A stretch of 64,000 nucleotides of DNA from Actinoplanes sp. SE50/110 (GCF_900119315.1 NZ_LT827010.1:6295001-6359000), one strand, 5' to 3'; counted from the first letter of the stretch, positions 9,632-18,977 are shown. Program-made: numbers and translations. Notes: generated by a model from the letters alone, not told the origin.

Positions 9632-10090
9632 ATGGCTACCGAATACATCGTGCAGAGCGACGCCGACGTCCGTTCCGACGAACTGACCGGGTTCTTCGAG
9701 TCGACACTCGGCGAGCTCGCCACGGACCGGACGATCGTCCTTCCCGGCCTGTTCGTGACGCCGGACCGGCCGCCGGAGGACGAGCGCGACGAGACAACGC
9801 GCCGCCTGGGTTTCGATCACCGGGTGACCGCCACGTTCCGGTTCCACAATCTGGCCGATCCGCAGACCCGTGATCACAATGTCGCCGTCATGGTCGGCGC
9901 TGTCCTGGCGTTCTACGACCGTTTCGGGGGAAGCGGCGCGCTGTTCTACAACGACGACGTGCTGACCGTCCAATGGACGCCGCGGGAGATCGTCGTCAAC
10001 CGGGACTGGACGGAGTTCTTCGAGATCGATGCGGTCGTCGCGGTGATCGGTGACCGCCCGGTCCGCCACCTGGGGCAGCCCCTGCTGTGA
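9632..10090 (+). CDS. Probable immunity protein for the CdiA-CT-like toxin
   Basis: A soluble acidic protein of 152 residues with no signal peptide. It begins MATEYIVQSDADVRSDELTG and contains paired strand-rich segments, reminiscent of SitI3-type immunity proteins. It starts 6 bases after the toxin stop, the standard toxin-immunity spacing. The function is inferred from context and size; the SitI3 resemblance is tentative. Confidence 0.75.
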   Translation: MATEYIVQSDADVRSDELTGFFESTLGELATDRTIVLPGLFVTPDRPPEDERDETTRRLGFDHRVTATFRFHNLADPQTRDHNVAVMVGAVLAFYDRFGGSGALFYNDDVLTVQWTPREIVVNRDWTEFFEIDAVVAVIGDRPVRHLGQPLL

Positions 10091-10175
10091 CCTCTACCGC
10101 AGCTCGCGCTCCCGGCCGGGCCGGGGGTACTGCCGGAGATGCTGTCCTGCGGGCCGGTCCGTATCCTTGTTCCTC

Positions 10176-11885
10176 ATGGACGAAGACCTCGCGAACAGCA
10201 CCGACGGAGGCTTCGCCGGCCTGGGACTGCGCCCCGAGCTGCTGCGTGCGCTCACCGACCTCGGCTATGAGGAGCCCACCCCGATTCAGCGGGAGGCGAT
10301 CACCCCGCTGGTCGCCGGCCACGACCTGGTCGGCCAGGCCGCGACCGGTACCGGCAAGACCGCCGCTTTCGCTCTGCCGCTGCTGCAGAGCCTCACCCCC
10401 GGTTCGGCCGACACTCCCACCGCGCTGGTCCTGGTCCCCACCCGGGAGCTGGCCGAGCAGGTCTCCCAGGCGGTGCACCGGTACGGCCGTGATCTGAACG
10501 TGCGGGTGCTGCCGGTCTACGGCGGCCAGCCGATCAGCCGCCAGCTGCAGGTGTTGCGCCGCGGCGTCGACGTGGTCGTCGGCACCCCGGGCCGCGTCCT
10601 CGACCACATCGAGCGGGAGACGCTGCGGCTCGACGCGATCCGCACCGTCGTCCTGGACGAGGCCGACGAGATGCTCGACATGGGTTTCGCCGAGGACATC
10701 GAGGCCATTCTGGCCGAGACCCCGGCGGAGCGGCAGACCGTCCTGTTCTCCGCCACGATGCCGCCGCGCATCGACGCCATCGCCCGCCGGCACCTGCGTG
10801 ACCCGCTGCGCATCCGGATGGGCCGCGACACCGCGGCCGCCGACGCGCTGCCCTCGGTCCGCCAGAGCACGTACATGGTCGCCCGCCCGCACAAGGCCGC
10901 CGCCCTGGGCCGCATTCTGGACGTCGAGATGCCGGGCGCCGCCATCGTCTTCTGCCGCACCCGCGAGGAGGTGGAGGAGGTCACCGAGTCGCTGAACGGC
11001 CGGGGCTACCGCGCGGAAGCCCTGCACGGCGGCCTCAGCCAGGATCAGCGTGACCGGGTGATGAGCCGCCTGCGGGCCGGCACCACCGAGCTGCTGGTCG
11101 CCACCGACGTCGCCGCCCGGGGCTTGGACGTCGACCTGCTCACCCACGTCATCAACTTCACGGTGCCGTCGGCCCCCGAGGCGTACGTCCACCGCATCGG
11201 CCGCGTCGGCCGGGCCGGCCGCACCGGCGCCGCCATCACCCTGGCCGAGCCGCGCGAGCAGCGCCTCCTGAAAGCCATCGAGCGTCTGACGGGCCAGCGC
11301 ATCGTCGTCGAGAAGCTCCCCTCGGTGACGGACCTGCGGGCCCGCCGCCTGGAACTGGTCCGCTCCACCGTCCAGGAGGCCATGGACGCCGACGACCTGG
11401 ACCGTTTCCGCTCGGTTCTGGCCTCGCTCACCGCGGACGCCGACCTGGAGACGGTCGCCCTGGCCGGCCTCAGACTGCTCCACGAGGCCAACGGCGGCGA
11501 CGTCGACGAGCCGGAGATCCCGTCGCTGTCCCCGGGCCGCGATCCGGACCGCCGCCCCCGCGACACGGACCGCTCCCGCGACTCCGACCGCCACCCCCGC
11601 GACGACCGCTACACCGACCGCCGTTCCGCCCGCAACCGCGGCTCCTTCACCCAGATCTTCGTCGGCCTCGGCCGCCGGGCCGGCCTACGCCCCCAGGACC
11701 TGGTCGGCGCCATCGCCGGCGAGGCCGGCCTCCCGGCCCGCGACGTCGGCTCCATCCAGATCACCGACCGTTTCGCCCTGGTCGAGGTCCCCGAAACCGA
11801 CGCCGACCGCGTCATCCGAGCCCTCTCCCACAGCACCATCCGAGGCCGCCGCCCGACCGTCCGCCGAGACCGCCCCCACCGCTGA
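10176..11885 (+). CDS. deaD: DEAD-box RNA helicase with DbpA-type RNA-binding domain
   Basis: ATP-dependent RNA helicase of 569 residues acting in ribosome assembly or mRNA turnover, often cold-induced. Motifs in order: Q motif (PTPIQREAI), Walker A AATGTGKT, PTRELAEQ, TPGRVLDH, DEAD (VLDEADEMLDMGF), SAT (FSATMPP), and HRIGRVGRAG in the second RecA fold. A highly charged Arg/Asp linker lies at about 455-490. A C-terminal DbpA-like RNA-binding domain (about 495-569) begins at GSFTQIFVGLGRRAGL. The ATG at 10176 is chosen because it precedes the conserved N-terminus. It is a core gene bounded downstream by a strong hairpin. Confidence 0.93.
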   Translation: MDEDLANSTDGGFAGLGLRPELLRALTDLGYEEPTPIQREAITPLVAGHDLVGQAATGTGKTAAFALPLLQSLTPGSADTPTALVLVPTRELAEQVSQAVHRYGRDLNVRVLPVYGGQPISRQLQVLRRGVDVVVGTPGRVLDHIERETLRLDAIRTVVLDEADEMLDMGFAEDIEAILAETPAERQTVLFSATMPPRIDAIARRHLRDPLRIRMGRDTAAADALPSVRQSTYMVARPHKAAALGRILDVEMPGAAIVFCRTREEVEEVTESLNGRGYRAEALHGGLSQDQRDRVMSRLRAGTTELLVATDVAARGLDVDLLTHVINFTVPSAPEAYVHRIGRVGRAGRTGAAITLAEPREQRLLKAIERLTGQRIVVEKLPSVTDLRARRLELVRSTVQEAMDADDLDRFRSVLASLTADADLETVALAGLRLLHEANGGDVDEPEIPSLSPGRDPDRRPRDTDRSRDSDRHPRDDRYTDRRSARNRGSFTQIFVGLGRRAGLRPQDLVGAIAGEAGLPARDVGSIQITDRFALVEVPETDADRVIRALSHSTIRGRRPTVRRDRPHR

Positions 11886-11912
11886 CCTACCTACCCGGCG
11901 ACCTTCCTCTTC

Positions 11913-11961
11913 CACCCTTGTCGCTCGATAGCGCCCCAACAGGTGTCGCGCGACAAGGGTG
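11913..11961 (+). terminator. Perfect 12-bp inverted repeat after the RNA helicase gene
   Basis: CACCCTTGTCGC (11913-11924) and GCGACAAGGGTG (11950-11961) can pair perfectly around a 25-base loop, 28 bases after the helicase stop. No U-tract follows, which is common for actinobacterial terminators. A protein-binding site is an alternative. Confidence 0.6.
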
Positions 11962-13174
11962 CAAAGAGGTGATGGCGCCAGGGAGTAGCGGATGAGCTTC
12001 GCTCTCCGGGAGCCGCAGGTCAGTCGCGAGATCGCAGCACGGCCCGGCGATATCACCCACCGTTGAGCCAAACGATCAGGAACGGTGGCCCGGATCCGCT
12101 CCAAGTCTCTGCTCATCACCACGGTCCACAGCTGCTCCGCACCGCAGCGGCCGACAAGGCGAGCCATCGCCGAATAGACCAGCAACACCACCCGCCTGTC
12201 CCCGGTCCGCCGTAGATCAGCGGTCAACTCCCTTCGGCCGGGGCCGGCGCGCAGGGCATGTACACCACTGGTGAAACGCCGTCGCGTCACGCATCTCCGC
12301 CTCCCGTCAACAGCGCCGGATCAGCCAGCACGCCCGACACGGGACTCGGTTCGACCCGTGACAACGCAACGACGCCGGTAGTCACCGGGCTCCAGCCTCT
12401 GTTGAAGGACCACATGGCCCTCCGCCGCGGCGAATCTTCCCAGGTCATCCACCCGGAACGAGCCGAGTTGGCACCACCAGGGCTGCCTTCTCCGCTCCGC
12501 CGCCGAGGCCTCTTGCAAGTACGGCGTGACCAACCCGCCGAGTTACCCATCAGCTTTGCCATTCACCTTGATCAGAACAGAAGTCCGGATTGGCATTCCA
12601 CCACGTAGCAGGGCAGCCCCGACCGGCCGATTCCGATGGGTGCGCCCAGGTGGGCGCGCCTGGCAGGTGGAACCATCCGTATCCCGCCGCGCGGCCAGCT
12701 CCGATAACGCCTCGTTGCGGTGGTGACAGTGGTGCTCTACACCCCAGAGCGACGCACTGACGGGCTGCCCGACATCGCCATCCGGAACAGTGCTGATCAT
12801 TGCTGATCTTCAAGGAACCGAACTAGCGGCCGATGCAACACGATTGCTCAACCAACGCGACGAACCTCAACGCCAATCAGGCTTGCCGAACAGCTTCCCT
12901 ACAACGCCTGACCATAGTCACAAGACCACCTGCGGAAAGACAAGTTGGCGTAAGTCCACTAGTAAAAACAATAAAGTCCGACCATGATACGGGGCAGGAC
13001 GATCGACAGCACCGGATTCAACAAGACATCAGGCTCCCCGAGGGAAAGCTTCAGGCCCCGGCTGCAACAGTTCATGTCGCAGCCCGACCGGGAACATTCA
13101 TTCAGCTCAGAGAACGGTCGATCAGCGACGTCTTTCCCGGTTGCCGACGCGGCGACAGAAAAGGCGGGCAAACA
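11962..13174. other. Non-coding or decayed stretch of about 1.2 kb
   Basis: No intact gene is convincing here. On the minus strand several neighbouring frames hold protein-like fragments: about 12290-11980 (contains EQLWTVVMSRDLERIRA), 12533-12321 (contains RRQPWWCQLGSFRVDDLGRF) and 12813-12550. They look like one or two genes broken by stops and frameshifts. Base composition drops in GC toward 12.8-13.1 kb, just upstream of the helicase-nuclease gene, consistent with transferred DNA. Confidence 0.4.
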
Positions 13175-15106
13175 ATGACTGCCGGTGGCGCATGGGCACC
13201 GCTGGAAGTATATCGGACCGCTGACGATCTGGTGCGACGCCGCAATAAGCTGATCAAGGAAGTCGAGGATTGCTACAAGAGAGCCCACCCGAACGGCTCG
13301 GGCCCCTCGAGAAGCGAAGTCCAGTCCTGGCGCGAGAGCCTCTACGAAGTCGCCACCACCCTTGTCGATTCGGGCCTGGGGCAGGTCTGGATGTTCATCG
13401 AGTACCGCGTCGCCCCGGACATGAATCCCATCGATGTTGTTCTTGCCGGAAGTCACCCGGTGGACGGCCTGAGCTATGCCGCCCTGGAATTGAAACAATG
13501 GGGTTCCGTCGAACGACCCACTCTGTCACATCCGGCCGGCCTCTGCGCCTCCTGCAAGGCGGCCGGAAATACTGCGCTTTGTGAGCGGTGCGCCGTCGAG
13601 TGCGTCTACGCCCCTTTTTACAGTAAACACAAAAAGCATCCCGCGATTCAGGTGCGCGACAATCTGATCGCACTGAAAAAGTATCACAGCATGTTCGACG
13701 ATCGCTACGTCAACCTTGTCGGAGCGGCCTACCTGCACAACCTCAAGGACGAACAACACCAATGGATAAGTAACGTCGCCCCGTGCGGCGACATCCCGAC
13801 CTTCACAGCCCGGCAACCCGACTCCCTCCGAGAGTTCCTTACCAGAAACTTCGGATCCGGAGCCGGCACCAGGGCCGCGCAATCACTGCTTGAACGCCGC
13901 CGCACGAATCTTCCGATCACCAGCGAGCTGGGCGCCGTGGTGGACGGGCACACGCGGTTCAGCCTGATCGAGAATCAACTGCACGCCGTAACGAGCGTGA
14001 TGGACTCGCTGCGCGCGACGACATCGTCCGGCGCAAAGAAGGTGTTTGTCGTAAGCGGTCGCGCAGGGACCGGGAAATCACTGATCGCGCTCACTCTGCT
14101 CGGAAAGGCGATCGAGAACCAGTACAAGGTTCGCTACGTCTCCGGAGGAATCGCGTCACGCGAGACTTTCAAACGCGCCTCAATCGGCCACCGCCCGGCT
14201 TTCACCACCTTGAACAATGTCGCCGACAACATTGGCGTGAACGAGCAGGATCTGATCCTTTGCGATGAGGCGCACCGGCTTACCAGGCAACCGATGAGAG
14301 GGTCCTACTCGGTACGCCCCGGCGAAACGTCTGTCGCCGTGGTCGTCACACGCGCCAAGGTGCCCGTCTTCTTCATCGACGGTGACCAGCGCCTGTTCGC
14401 TGACGAAGTCTGGAGCCCGGAAGCCCTCAAACGAGAAATCCAGCGCTTGGGTGCCGAAGTCGTACCGATCGCCTTGGACAGGCCGTTGCGCGCGGTGGGC
14501 AGCGCGACGTACGACACGTGGATCCAACGGCTCTTGACCGGTGATCCCGTCCCATGGAACGCCGACGCTGACTCTGACCCCGAGCCCTTCGAACTTTATT
14601 ACGCCACCAGCGCAGCGCGGATGGAGTCCTTTCTGCATAGCAAGGAAGCCTCGGGTGCCAGTGCCAGGATCAGCGCCGGCATGTGTTGGAACTGGACCGA
14701 CGACACCGGAACGTTCCCGGATGTCGCCCCTGACGCCGGCTGGGCCCGCCCCTGGAACGCAGGCGACAACCACAAGACACCCGGCGTGCCGAAACGGCGA
14801 TTCTGGGCGACCGAGCCTGGGGGCTTCGGGCAGATCGGGTGTGTACACACCGCGCAAGGTCTGGAGTACGAGTGGGGCGGAGTGATCATGGGACCGGACC
14901 TGACCACCGACGGCCGCAGGTGGCGGGTCCACCGCGAGCATGTGCTCAGCAAGGCGAACAGAATCGGTGACGACGAGGAGCTGCTACGGGCGATCTGCAA
15001 CGCCTACGGCGTCCTCATGACTCGTTCGATCCGCGGCACCGTGCTGTATTCGGTCGACCCGGCCACCCGACAACTCTTCGCTGATCTGGGCCTCAGCCGG
15101 ATTTGA
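13175..15106 (+). CDS. PD-(D/E)XK nuclease fused to SF1 helicase (DUF2075 type)
   Basis: A protein of 643 residues. The N-terminal part holds an Asp (PIDVVLAG, about residue 86) and ELKQW (about 103-107), the D...ExK core of PD-(D/E)XK nucleases seen in DUF2075/Schlafen-3-like proteins. A Cys-rich insertion follows (CASCKAAG ... CERCAVEC) that may bind zinc. The helicase part has Walker A GRAGTGKS (about 295-302), LILCDEAHRL (Walker B), and motifs near FFIDGDQRLF and VHTAQGLEYEW (motif V). Members are suspected in DNA/RNA processing or defence. It stands alone, with lower GC than its neighbours. The ATG at 13175 is chosen because upstream codons are not conserved-looking. Confidence 0.82.
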   Translation: MTAGGAWAPLEVYRTADDLVRRRNKLIKEVEDCYKRAHPNGSGPSRSEVQSWRESLYEVATTLVDSGLGQVWMFIEYRVAPDMNPIDVVLAGSHPVDGLSYAALELKQWGSVERPTLSHPAGLCASCKAAGNTALCERCAVECVYAPFYSKHKKHPAIQVRDNLIALKKYHSMFDDRYVNLVGAAYLHNLKDEQHQWISNVAPCGDIPTFTARQPDSLREFLTRNFGSGAGTRAAQSLLERRRTNLPITSELGAVVDGHTRFSLIENQLHAVTSVMDSLRATTSSGAKKVFVVSGRAGTGKSLIALTLLGKAIENQYKVRYVSGGIASRETFKRASIGHRPAFTTLNNVADNIGVNEQDLILCDEAHRLTRQPMRGSYSVRPGETSVAVVVTRAKVPVFFIDGDQRLFADEVWSPEALKREIQRLGAEVVPIALDRPLRAVGSATYDTWIQRLLTGDPVPWNADADSDPEPFELYYATSAARMESFLHSKEASGASARISAGMCWNWTDDTGTFPDVAPDAGWARPWNAGDNHKTPGVPKRRFWATEPGGFGQIGCVHTAQGLEYEWGGVIMGPDLTTDGRRWRVHREHVLSKANRIGDDEELLRAICNAYGVLMTRSIRGTVLYSVDPATRQLFADLGLSRI

Positions 15107-15383
15107 GAGGTCAGCGGCCGTCGGTTCGGGCCCGCTGGCGCTGGCGGCCGCTGACAATCAACCGCCGGTGAGCAGGTGCGACGACTCACCGAGCACAGTT
15201 CCTCAAACTGTGGCTAAAGTTGGTCGCCCTGCTCGCCGAACTCACCGGAGCCTGCCTCTGAAAGGCGGCCCCTCACCCGTTCGGAGCGGCCGGGCGCGGT
15301 GAACGACAGCCGGTGCGCGGAGGAAACGACCGGCTGCGGCTGTTCAGTCACGGTCCGGACGAGCCGATGCCTTCGCCGAATGG

Positions 15384-15740
15384 GTGCTCGACGACACCGA
15401 GGCGTTGGCCGACCAACCGGTGCGCGGCTGGTCCTGTGTCGGGCTGCTCATGTTCCACGACACGACGACCGGCATCGAGCCGCACGACGTGGCGGCGCTG
15501 GCGGCCGGGGCGCATGGGATCAGCCGGACCACCGGGGCGGTTCTCGGGCAGGGCGGCTTCACCGATGTGACGATGCACCACCAGAACGATCACCTGACGG
15601 TGTACGGGATCGGGGAGCCGGCGCCGCTGGTGGTGATCGGCGAGGGCGGCCTGAACATCGCCCGGTTGCACCTGGAGGCGCGGCCGGTCACGAATCGGCT
15701 GTCCGAGATTCTGCAGATTTGCCCGGCACACCACAGGTGA
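15384..15740 (+). CDS. Small unknown protein, likely frameshifted near its start
   Basis: A 118-residue frame from a GTG at 15384. The body (VGLLMFHDTTTGIEPHDVAA, then LTVYGIGEPAPLVVIGE) resembles small roadblock-like alpha/beta proteins, but the family is not certain. The start looks wrong. A plausible N-terminus (NDRLRLFSHGPDE) lies in another frame beginning at a GTG at 15313, and adding one G near 15362 would join the two frames smoothly. So either a base was lost or the gene is translated from the internal GTG. It lies directly upstream of the hotdog-fold gene. Confidence 0.5.
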   Translation: MLDDTEALADQPVRGWSCVGLLMFHDTTTGIEPHDVAALAAGAHGISRTTGAVLGQGGFTDVTMHHQNDHLTVYGIGEPAPLVVIGEGGLNIARLHLEARPVTNRLSEILQICPAHHR

Positions 15741-15757
15741 CATCGACTTGCGCCATC

Positions 15758-16609
15758 ATGGTGACCGTGATTCATCAGGCGGCGGTGAACATACCGGATC
15801 TCGATGACGGGTTCCGGCTCAAGGCCCGCACCATGCTCACGGTGGCGATCCCGATGATGTACGAGCAGTTCACCGCGCATCTCGACGTGGCCTCGATGCG
15901 GGCCGACGGGTTCGGTTCGGTGATCACGTATGCCGGGTTCCGCCGATTCCCGGTGCCGCTGCCGGTCAGCGCCACGCTGTCCGTGGACGTGCTGACCCGG
16001 CAGGTGGAGCTGTCCGGCAGGGGGCTGGGGCAACGGTCCAGCCGGCTGGGCTTCGAGTGCGAATACACGTTCCGCTGCCGGCCGGGCACCGGCGACCCGT
16101 CCCGCTATCGGGAGTCAATTTCGGACACCGAGGTGGTATGTGGGCAGGTGCGGCTGCTGCTCACGACGATCCGCCGGGACGGTGCGCCGGGCAGCCGCGT
16201 GGTCGGTGCGCCGCTGCCGCAGACCCGGCACATGGACGTGCACGTCCTGCCGGATCCGCACCCGTCGGTGGCGGACCTGGCGCCGGTCGACGGTGAGATG
16301 ATCGCCGAGGGCGAGCGGAGCGGGGTGTTCGGCCGCCAGCACACCGACACCGGTCAGATCGTCTTCACCGGTGAGTACCTGGCACTGCTGGAGGATCACC
16401 TGTCCGGGCTGGCCGCCGATGCCGGGCTGCCGATCTCCGCGGGTGACGCCGGGCGGATCGCGGTCGTCTTCCGGGAGGCGTTCCGGGCCGGTGACCGGTT
16501 CACGCTGCGCGGGCAGCTGTGGCGCGACGGCGACCGGCACACCGCGCTGATCGGCATTCACGCGGCAGGCGCCGAGCGCCCGCACATCTTCGGCCGCCTC
16601 CACACCTAA
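15758..16609 (+). CDS. Hotdog-fold (thioesterase-like) protein
   Basis: A protein of 283 residues with two apparent hotdog halves: the first around RLKARTMLTVAIPMMYEQFT and FRRFPVPLPVSATLSVDV, the second around LAPVDGEMIAEGERS and FREAFRAGDRFTLRG. This suggests an acyl-CoA/ACP thioesterase or dehydratase-like enzyme, but no catalytic residues can be assigned with confidence. No signal or membrane segment is seen. The ATG at 15758 is the first good start after the preceding small gene. Confidence 0.6.
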   Translation: MVTVIHQAAVNIPDLDDGFRLKARTMLTVAIPMMYEQFTAHLDVASMRADGFGSVITYAGFRRFPVPLPVSATLSVDVLTRQVELSGRGLGQRSSRLGFECEYTFRCRPGTGDPSRYRESISDTEVVCGQVRLLLTTIRRDGAPGSRVVGAPLPQTRHMDVHVLPDPHPSVADLAPVDGEMIAEGERSGVFGRQHTDTGQIVFTGEYLALLEDHLSGLAADAGLPISAGDAGRIAVVFREAFRAGDRFTLRGQLWRDGDRHTALIGIHAAGAERPHIFGRLHT

Positions 16610-16628
16610 CCGACAAATCCAACAAATA

Positions 16629-16640
16629 CTATTTTGTACG
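16629..16640. repeat. 12-bp repeat CTATTTTGTACG, inverted copy at 18939-18950
   Basis: This AT-rich 12-mer lies 95 bases beyond the metalloprotease stop; its exact inverted copy lies 45 bases upstream of the metalloprotease start. The two copies therefore bracket the gene. They could be ends of a former insertion or two sites for one regulator. Confidence 0.55.
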
Positions 16641-16734
16641 CCATGAGCACCGCAGCCGCGCGCACCGACGGCCGGCGACCCCGCCAAGCCGCGACCCCGC
16701 CGCGCAGCGACCACCACCGGACCCGACACCCCCG

Positions 16735-18894
16735 TCAGGACAAACTCACGATCCCGTCCACGCTCATCTTCGGATGCTTCGCCGTCGCCTGGTTCACGAA
16801 CGTGACGGTGTGCTTCCCCGCCCCCGACCACACCAGCGTGTAAACGAGCCGCCGGCTGCTGACCACCCCGTTGTACAGCGTGATCGACCCGAACTTCGCC
16901 CCGTCCACGTAGACGTCCACCGCCCCGCTCCCGCTGTCCCGGGTGCCGATCAGCCCGACCGCCCGACCGGTGAACGTGTACGACACGGCCGCCCCCTTCG
17001 CCGTGCTCGTCTGCTCGCTGCCGCCGAGCAGCGACCTGCCGCTGACGGTCCGCCACGCACCACTGAACGTGCCGCCCCTGGTGTTCAGGCTGGCCGTCGT
17101 CCACGCCCCGGACACCGTCCCGGTGTGCCCGATCCGGTCGGCGACCGCCAGCTGCCACCGGGTCTTGACGCCCGGCTTCGCCGTCGCGTCGATCTGCCGC
17201 ACCGAGGTGCCCAGGGTGCTGTACGTCGCCCCGTCCTGCGCGATCCGCTGCCGCGCCACCCCGTTGGCGTCGGTCAGCCCCCAGGCGACCCGCACCGGGA
17301 TGCCGCCGGTGGTGACCTCCGCGCCGACCCGCGGGATCGCGGCCGGTGCCGGGGTGCCGGCCGGGGCGGTGCCGTCCACGGTCACCGTGATCGCCGGGGT
17401 GCGGCTGGCGTTGCCGTACGGGTCGGTTGCCACCGCCTGCAGGGTGTGCCGCCCGTCCGGGACGGCGACCGGGGTCGCGGTCGCGGTGCCGGACGCGGTC
17501 GCCGCGACCCGGCCGTCGACGAGGACGGTGATCGCCGCGACCGTGCTGTCGTCGGTGACCGGGGTCCAGGTGACCGTGCTGGTGGTGCTGGTCAGCGAGG
17601 CCCCGGCGGCCGGGCCGGTGAGGGTGAACGCGGTCGGCGCGGTGGTGTCGGCGACCCCGCCGACGGTGACCGGCAGGCCGTCGGCGGTAGCCACCCCGGT
17701 GCGGATGCTGAGCGCGCCGCCCGGGTCGTTCCAGCCCTCCCCCGGCTTGAGGGTGATCGTGCCGTCCTCCGGGTGGTAGCTCACCAGCTGGTGGTCGTGG
17801 GCGTAGCCGCTGTCCAGCGTGGTGTCGGTGAACCGGACGGCGAGGCCGGTGCCGGACCGCGCGTACGGCTGGTCGAGCCGTCCGCCGTCGCGGTACTCCA
17901 GGTAGTAGGTGCGGGTGCCGGCGGTGACGGTGAGCTGCCGCAGCCCGGTTCCGCCGGAGAGCGGCGCGAGCACGACCCGTCGGCCGGCGGCGGCCGGCTG
18001 GGTGCCGCCGTCGCCGAGCAGGCCGAGCTGGTCGAGGTGGGCGGCGGTCAGTTCGCCGGTGGCCCGACTGCCCATGATGTCCCACGGGTCGGCATAGCCC
18101 TCGACCGTGCAGTTCGCGGAGAGCGGCACCGGGGTCTGCCGGGCCGGCTCGGCGTAGCAGTGGTAGCCGTCGCTGTGCCACAGTCCCAGGTTGTGCCCGA
18201 GTTCGTGGCCGAGCACCTGGGTGGTCTTGTACCCGTTGAGCCAGACGAACTGCCCGCCCACGTAGGCGAGGCCGGCGAAGCCGCAGGTCGCGTCGTAGGG
18301 GTAGTAGACGACCAGGTGGTGGAACCGGTCCTGGGTGACCGCGCCGGCCGCGTCGCGGGCCGCGTTCTCCAGGGCGGCGGTGTCACAGCCGGTGGCGGTG
18401 AGCTTCTGCGGGGCGAGGACCCGGTCGACGGTGAACCGGACCGCGCCGCCGGTCACCGTGTCGTAGTACCGGTCGACGCTCGCGGTGACCGTGGTGAAGT
18501 CGGCGGCGGTCGGCAGGGTCGCCGGGTCGGTGCCGGCCGACCCGTGGACCGGGACGAAAACCAGGTGATGAGTTCCGGACACCGGGGAGGTGCCGGCGGC
18601 GATGCCGGTACGCCGTGCCAGCCCGCTGACGGTGCCGTCGGCCCGCCGGGTCAGGGTGACCCCGACGCCCGGGGTGATCCCCTCGGCCAGACCGCCCGGC
18701 ACGTCGACGGTGGCGCCGCCGTCGGTGCGGACCGTGGTCCGGACGCGGTCCGGGCCGGCGCCGAACGTGTCGGCCACGGTCTGCTGGAGCACGCCGGTGG
18801 TCGTGGCGGTGGCCGGAGCGGCGTGCGCGGCGGCCGGGGTGGCCAGCAGCACGGCCGCGCCGAACAGGGCGGATCGCCGGATGCGGGAGCTCAT
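16735..18894 (-). CDS. Secreted zinc metalloprotease with Ig/FN3-like C-terminus
   Basis: A predicted extracellular peptidase of 719 residues. The N-terminus MSSRIRRSALFGAAVLLATP with AHAAPA is a Sec signal peptide; the ATG at 18894 gives this signal directly. The zinc site HELGHNLGLWH (about residue 225) is the metzincin motif HExxHxxGxxH, and ADPWDIMGS downstream supplies the Met-turn, as in M11 (gametolysin)-type peptidases. A propeptide-like region precedes it. Residues about 430-620 hold Ig/FN3-like repeats (TAPTAFTLTGPAAGASLTS), and the C-terminus is a beta-sandwich-like domain. It is a monocistronic minus-strand gene. Confidence 0.88.
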   Translation of the reverse strand: MSSRIRRSALFGAAVLLATPAAAHAAPATATTTGVLQQTVADTFGAGPDRVRTTVRTDGGATVDVPGGLAEGITPGVGVTLTRRADGTVSGLARRTGIAAGTSPVSGTHHLVFVPVHGSAGTDPATLPTAADFTTVTASVDRYYDTVTGGAVRFTVDRVLAPQKLTATGCDTAALENAARDAAGAVTQDRFHHLVVYYPYDATCGFAGLAYVGGQFVWLNGYKTTQVLGHELGHNLGLWHSDGYHCYAEPARQTPVPLSANCTVEGYADPWDIMGSRATGELTAAHLDQLGLLGDGGTQPAAAGRRVVLAPLSGGTGLRQLTVTAGTRTYYLEYRDGGRLDQPYARSGTGLAVRFTDTTLDSGYAHDHQLVSYHPEDGTITLKPGEGWNDPGGALSIRTGVATADGLPVTVGGVADTTAPTAFTLTGPAAGASLTSTTSTVTWTPVTDDSTVAAITVLVDGRVAATASGTATATPVAVPDGRHTLQAVATDPYGNASRTPAITVTVDGTAPAGTPAPAAIPRVGAEVTTGGIPVRVAWGLTDANGVARQRIAQDGATYSTLGTSVRQIDATAKPGVKTRWQLAVADRIGHTGTVSGAWTTASLNTRGGTFSGAWRTVSGRSLLGGSEQTSTAKGAAVSYTFTGRAVGLIGTRDSGSGAVDVYVDGAKFGSITLYNGVVSSRRLVYTLVWSGAGKHTVTFVNQATAKHPKMSVDGIVSLS

Positions 18895-18930
18895 GGCGCT
18901 CCGAATCGGCAGCGGGTCCCCGGACTGGAG

Positions 18931-18957
18931 TAAAACGACGTACAAAATAGGCGTTTT
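18931..18957 (-). promoter_or_regulatory. Candidate operator/promoter upstream of the metalloprotease
   Basis: AT-rich block with an AAAACG/CGTTTT inverted pair (18932-18937, 18952-18957) surrounding the 12-mer CGTACAAAATAG. It is the only AT-rich block between the metalloprotease start and the next gene. A regulator site or promoter is inferred from position only. Confidence 0.4.
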
Positions 18958-18977
18958 CAGCTCTTACGCTGTCCATC

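Noticed and set aside
16634..16843. Small plus-strand gene after the hotdog gene
   Set aside because: Most of it is antisense to the end of the metalloprotease gene, and its sequence is a typical Arg/Pro-rich shadow.
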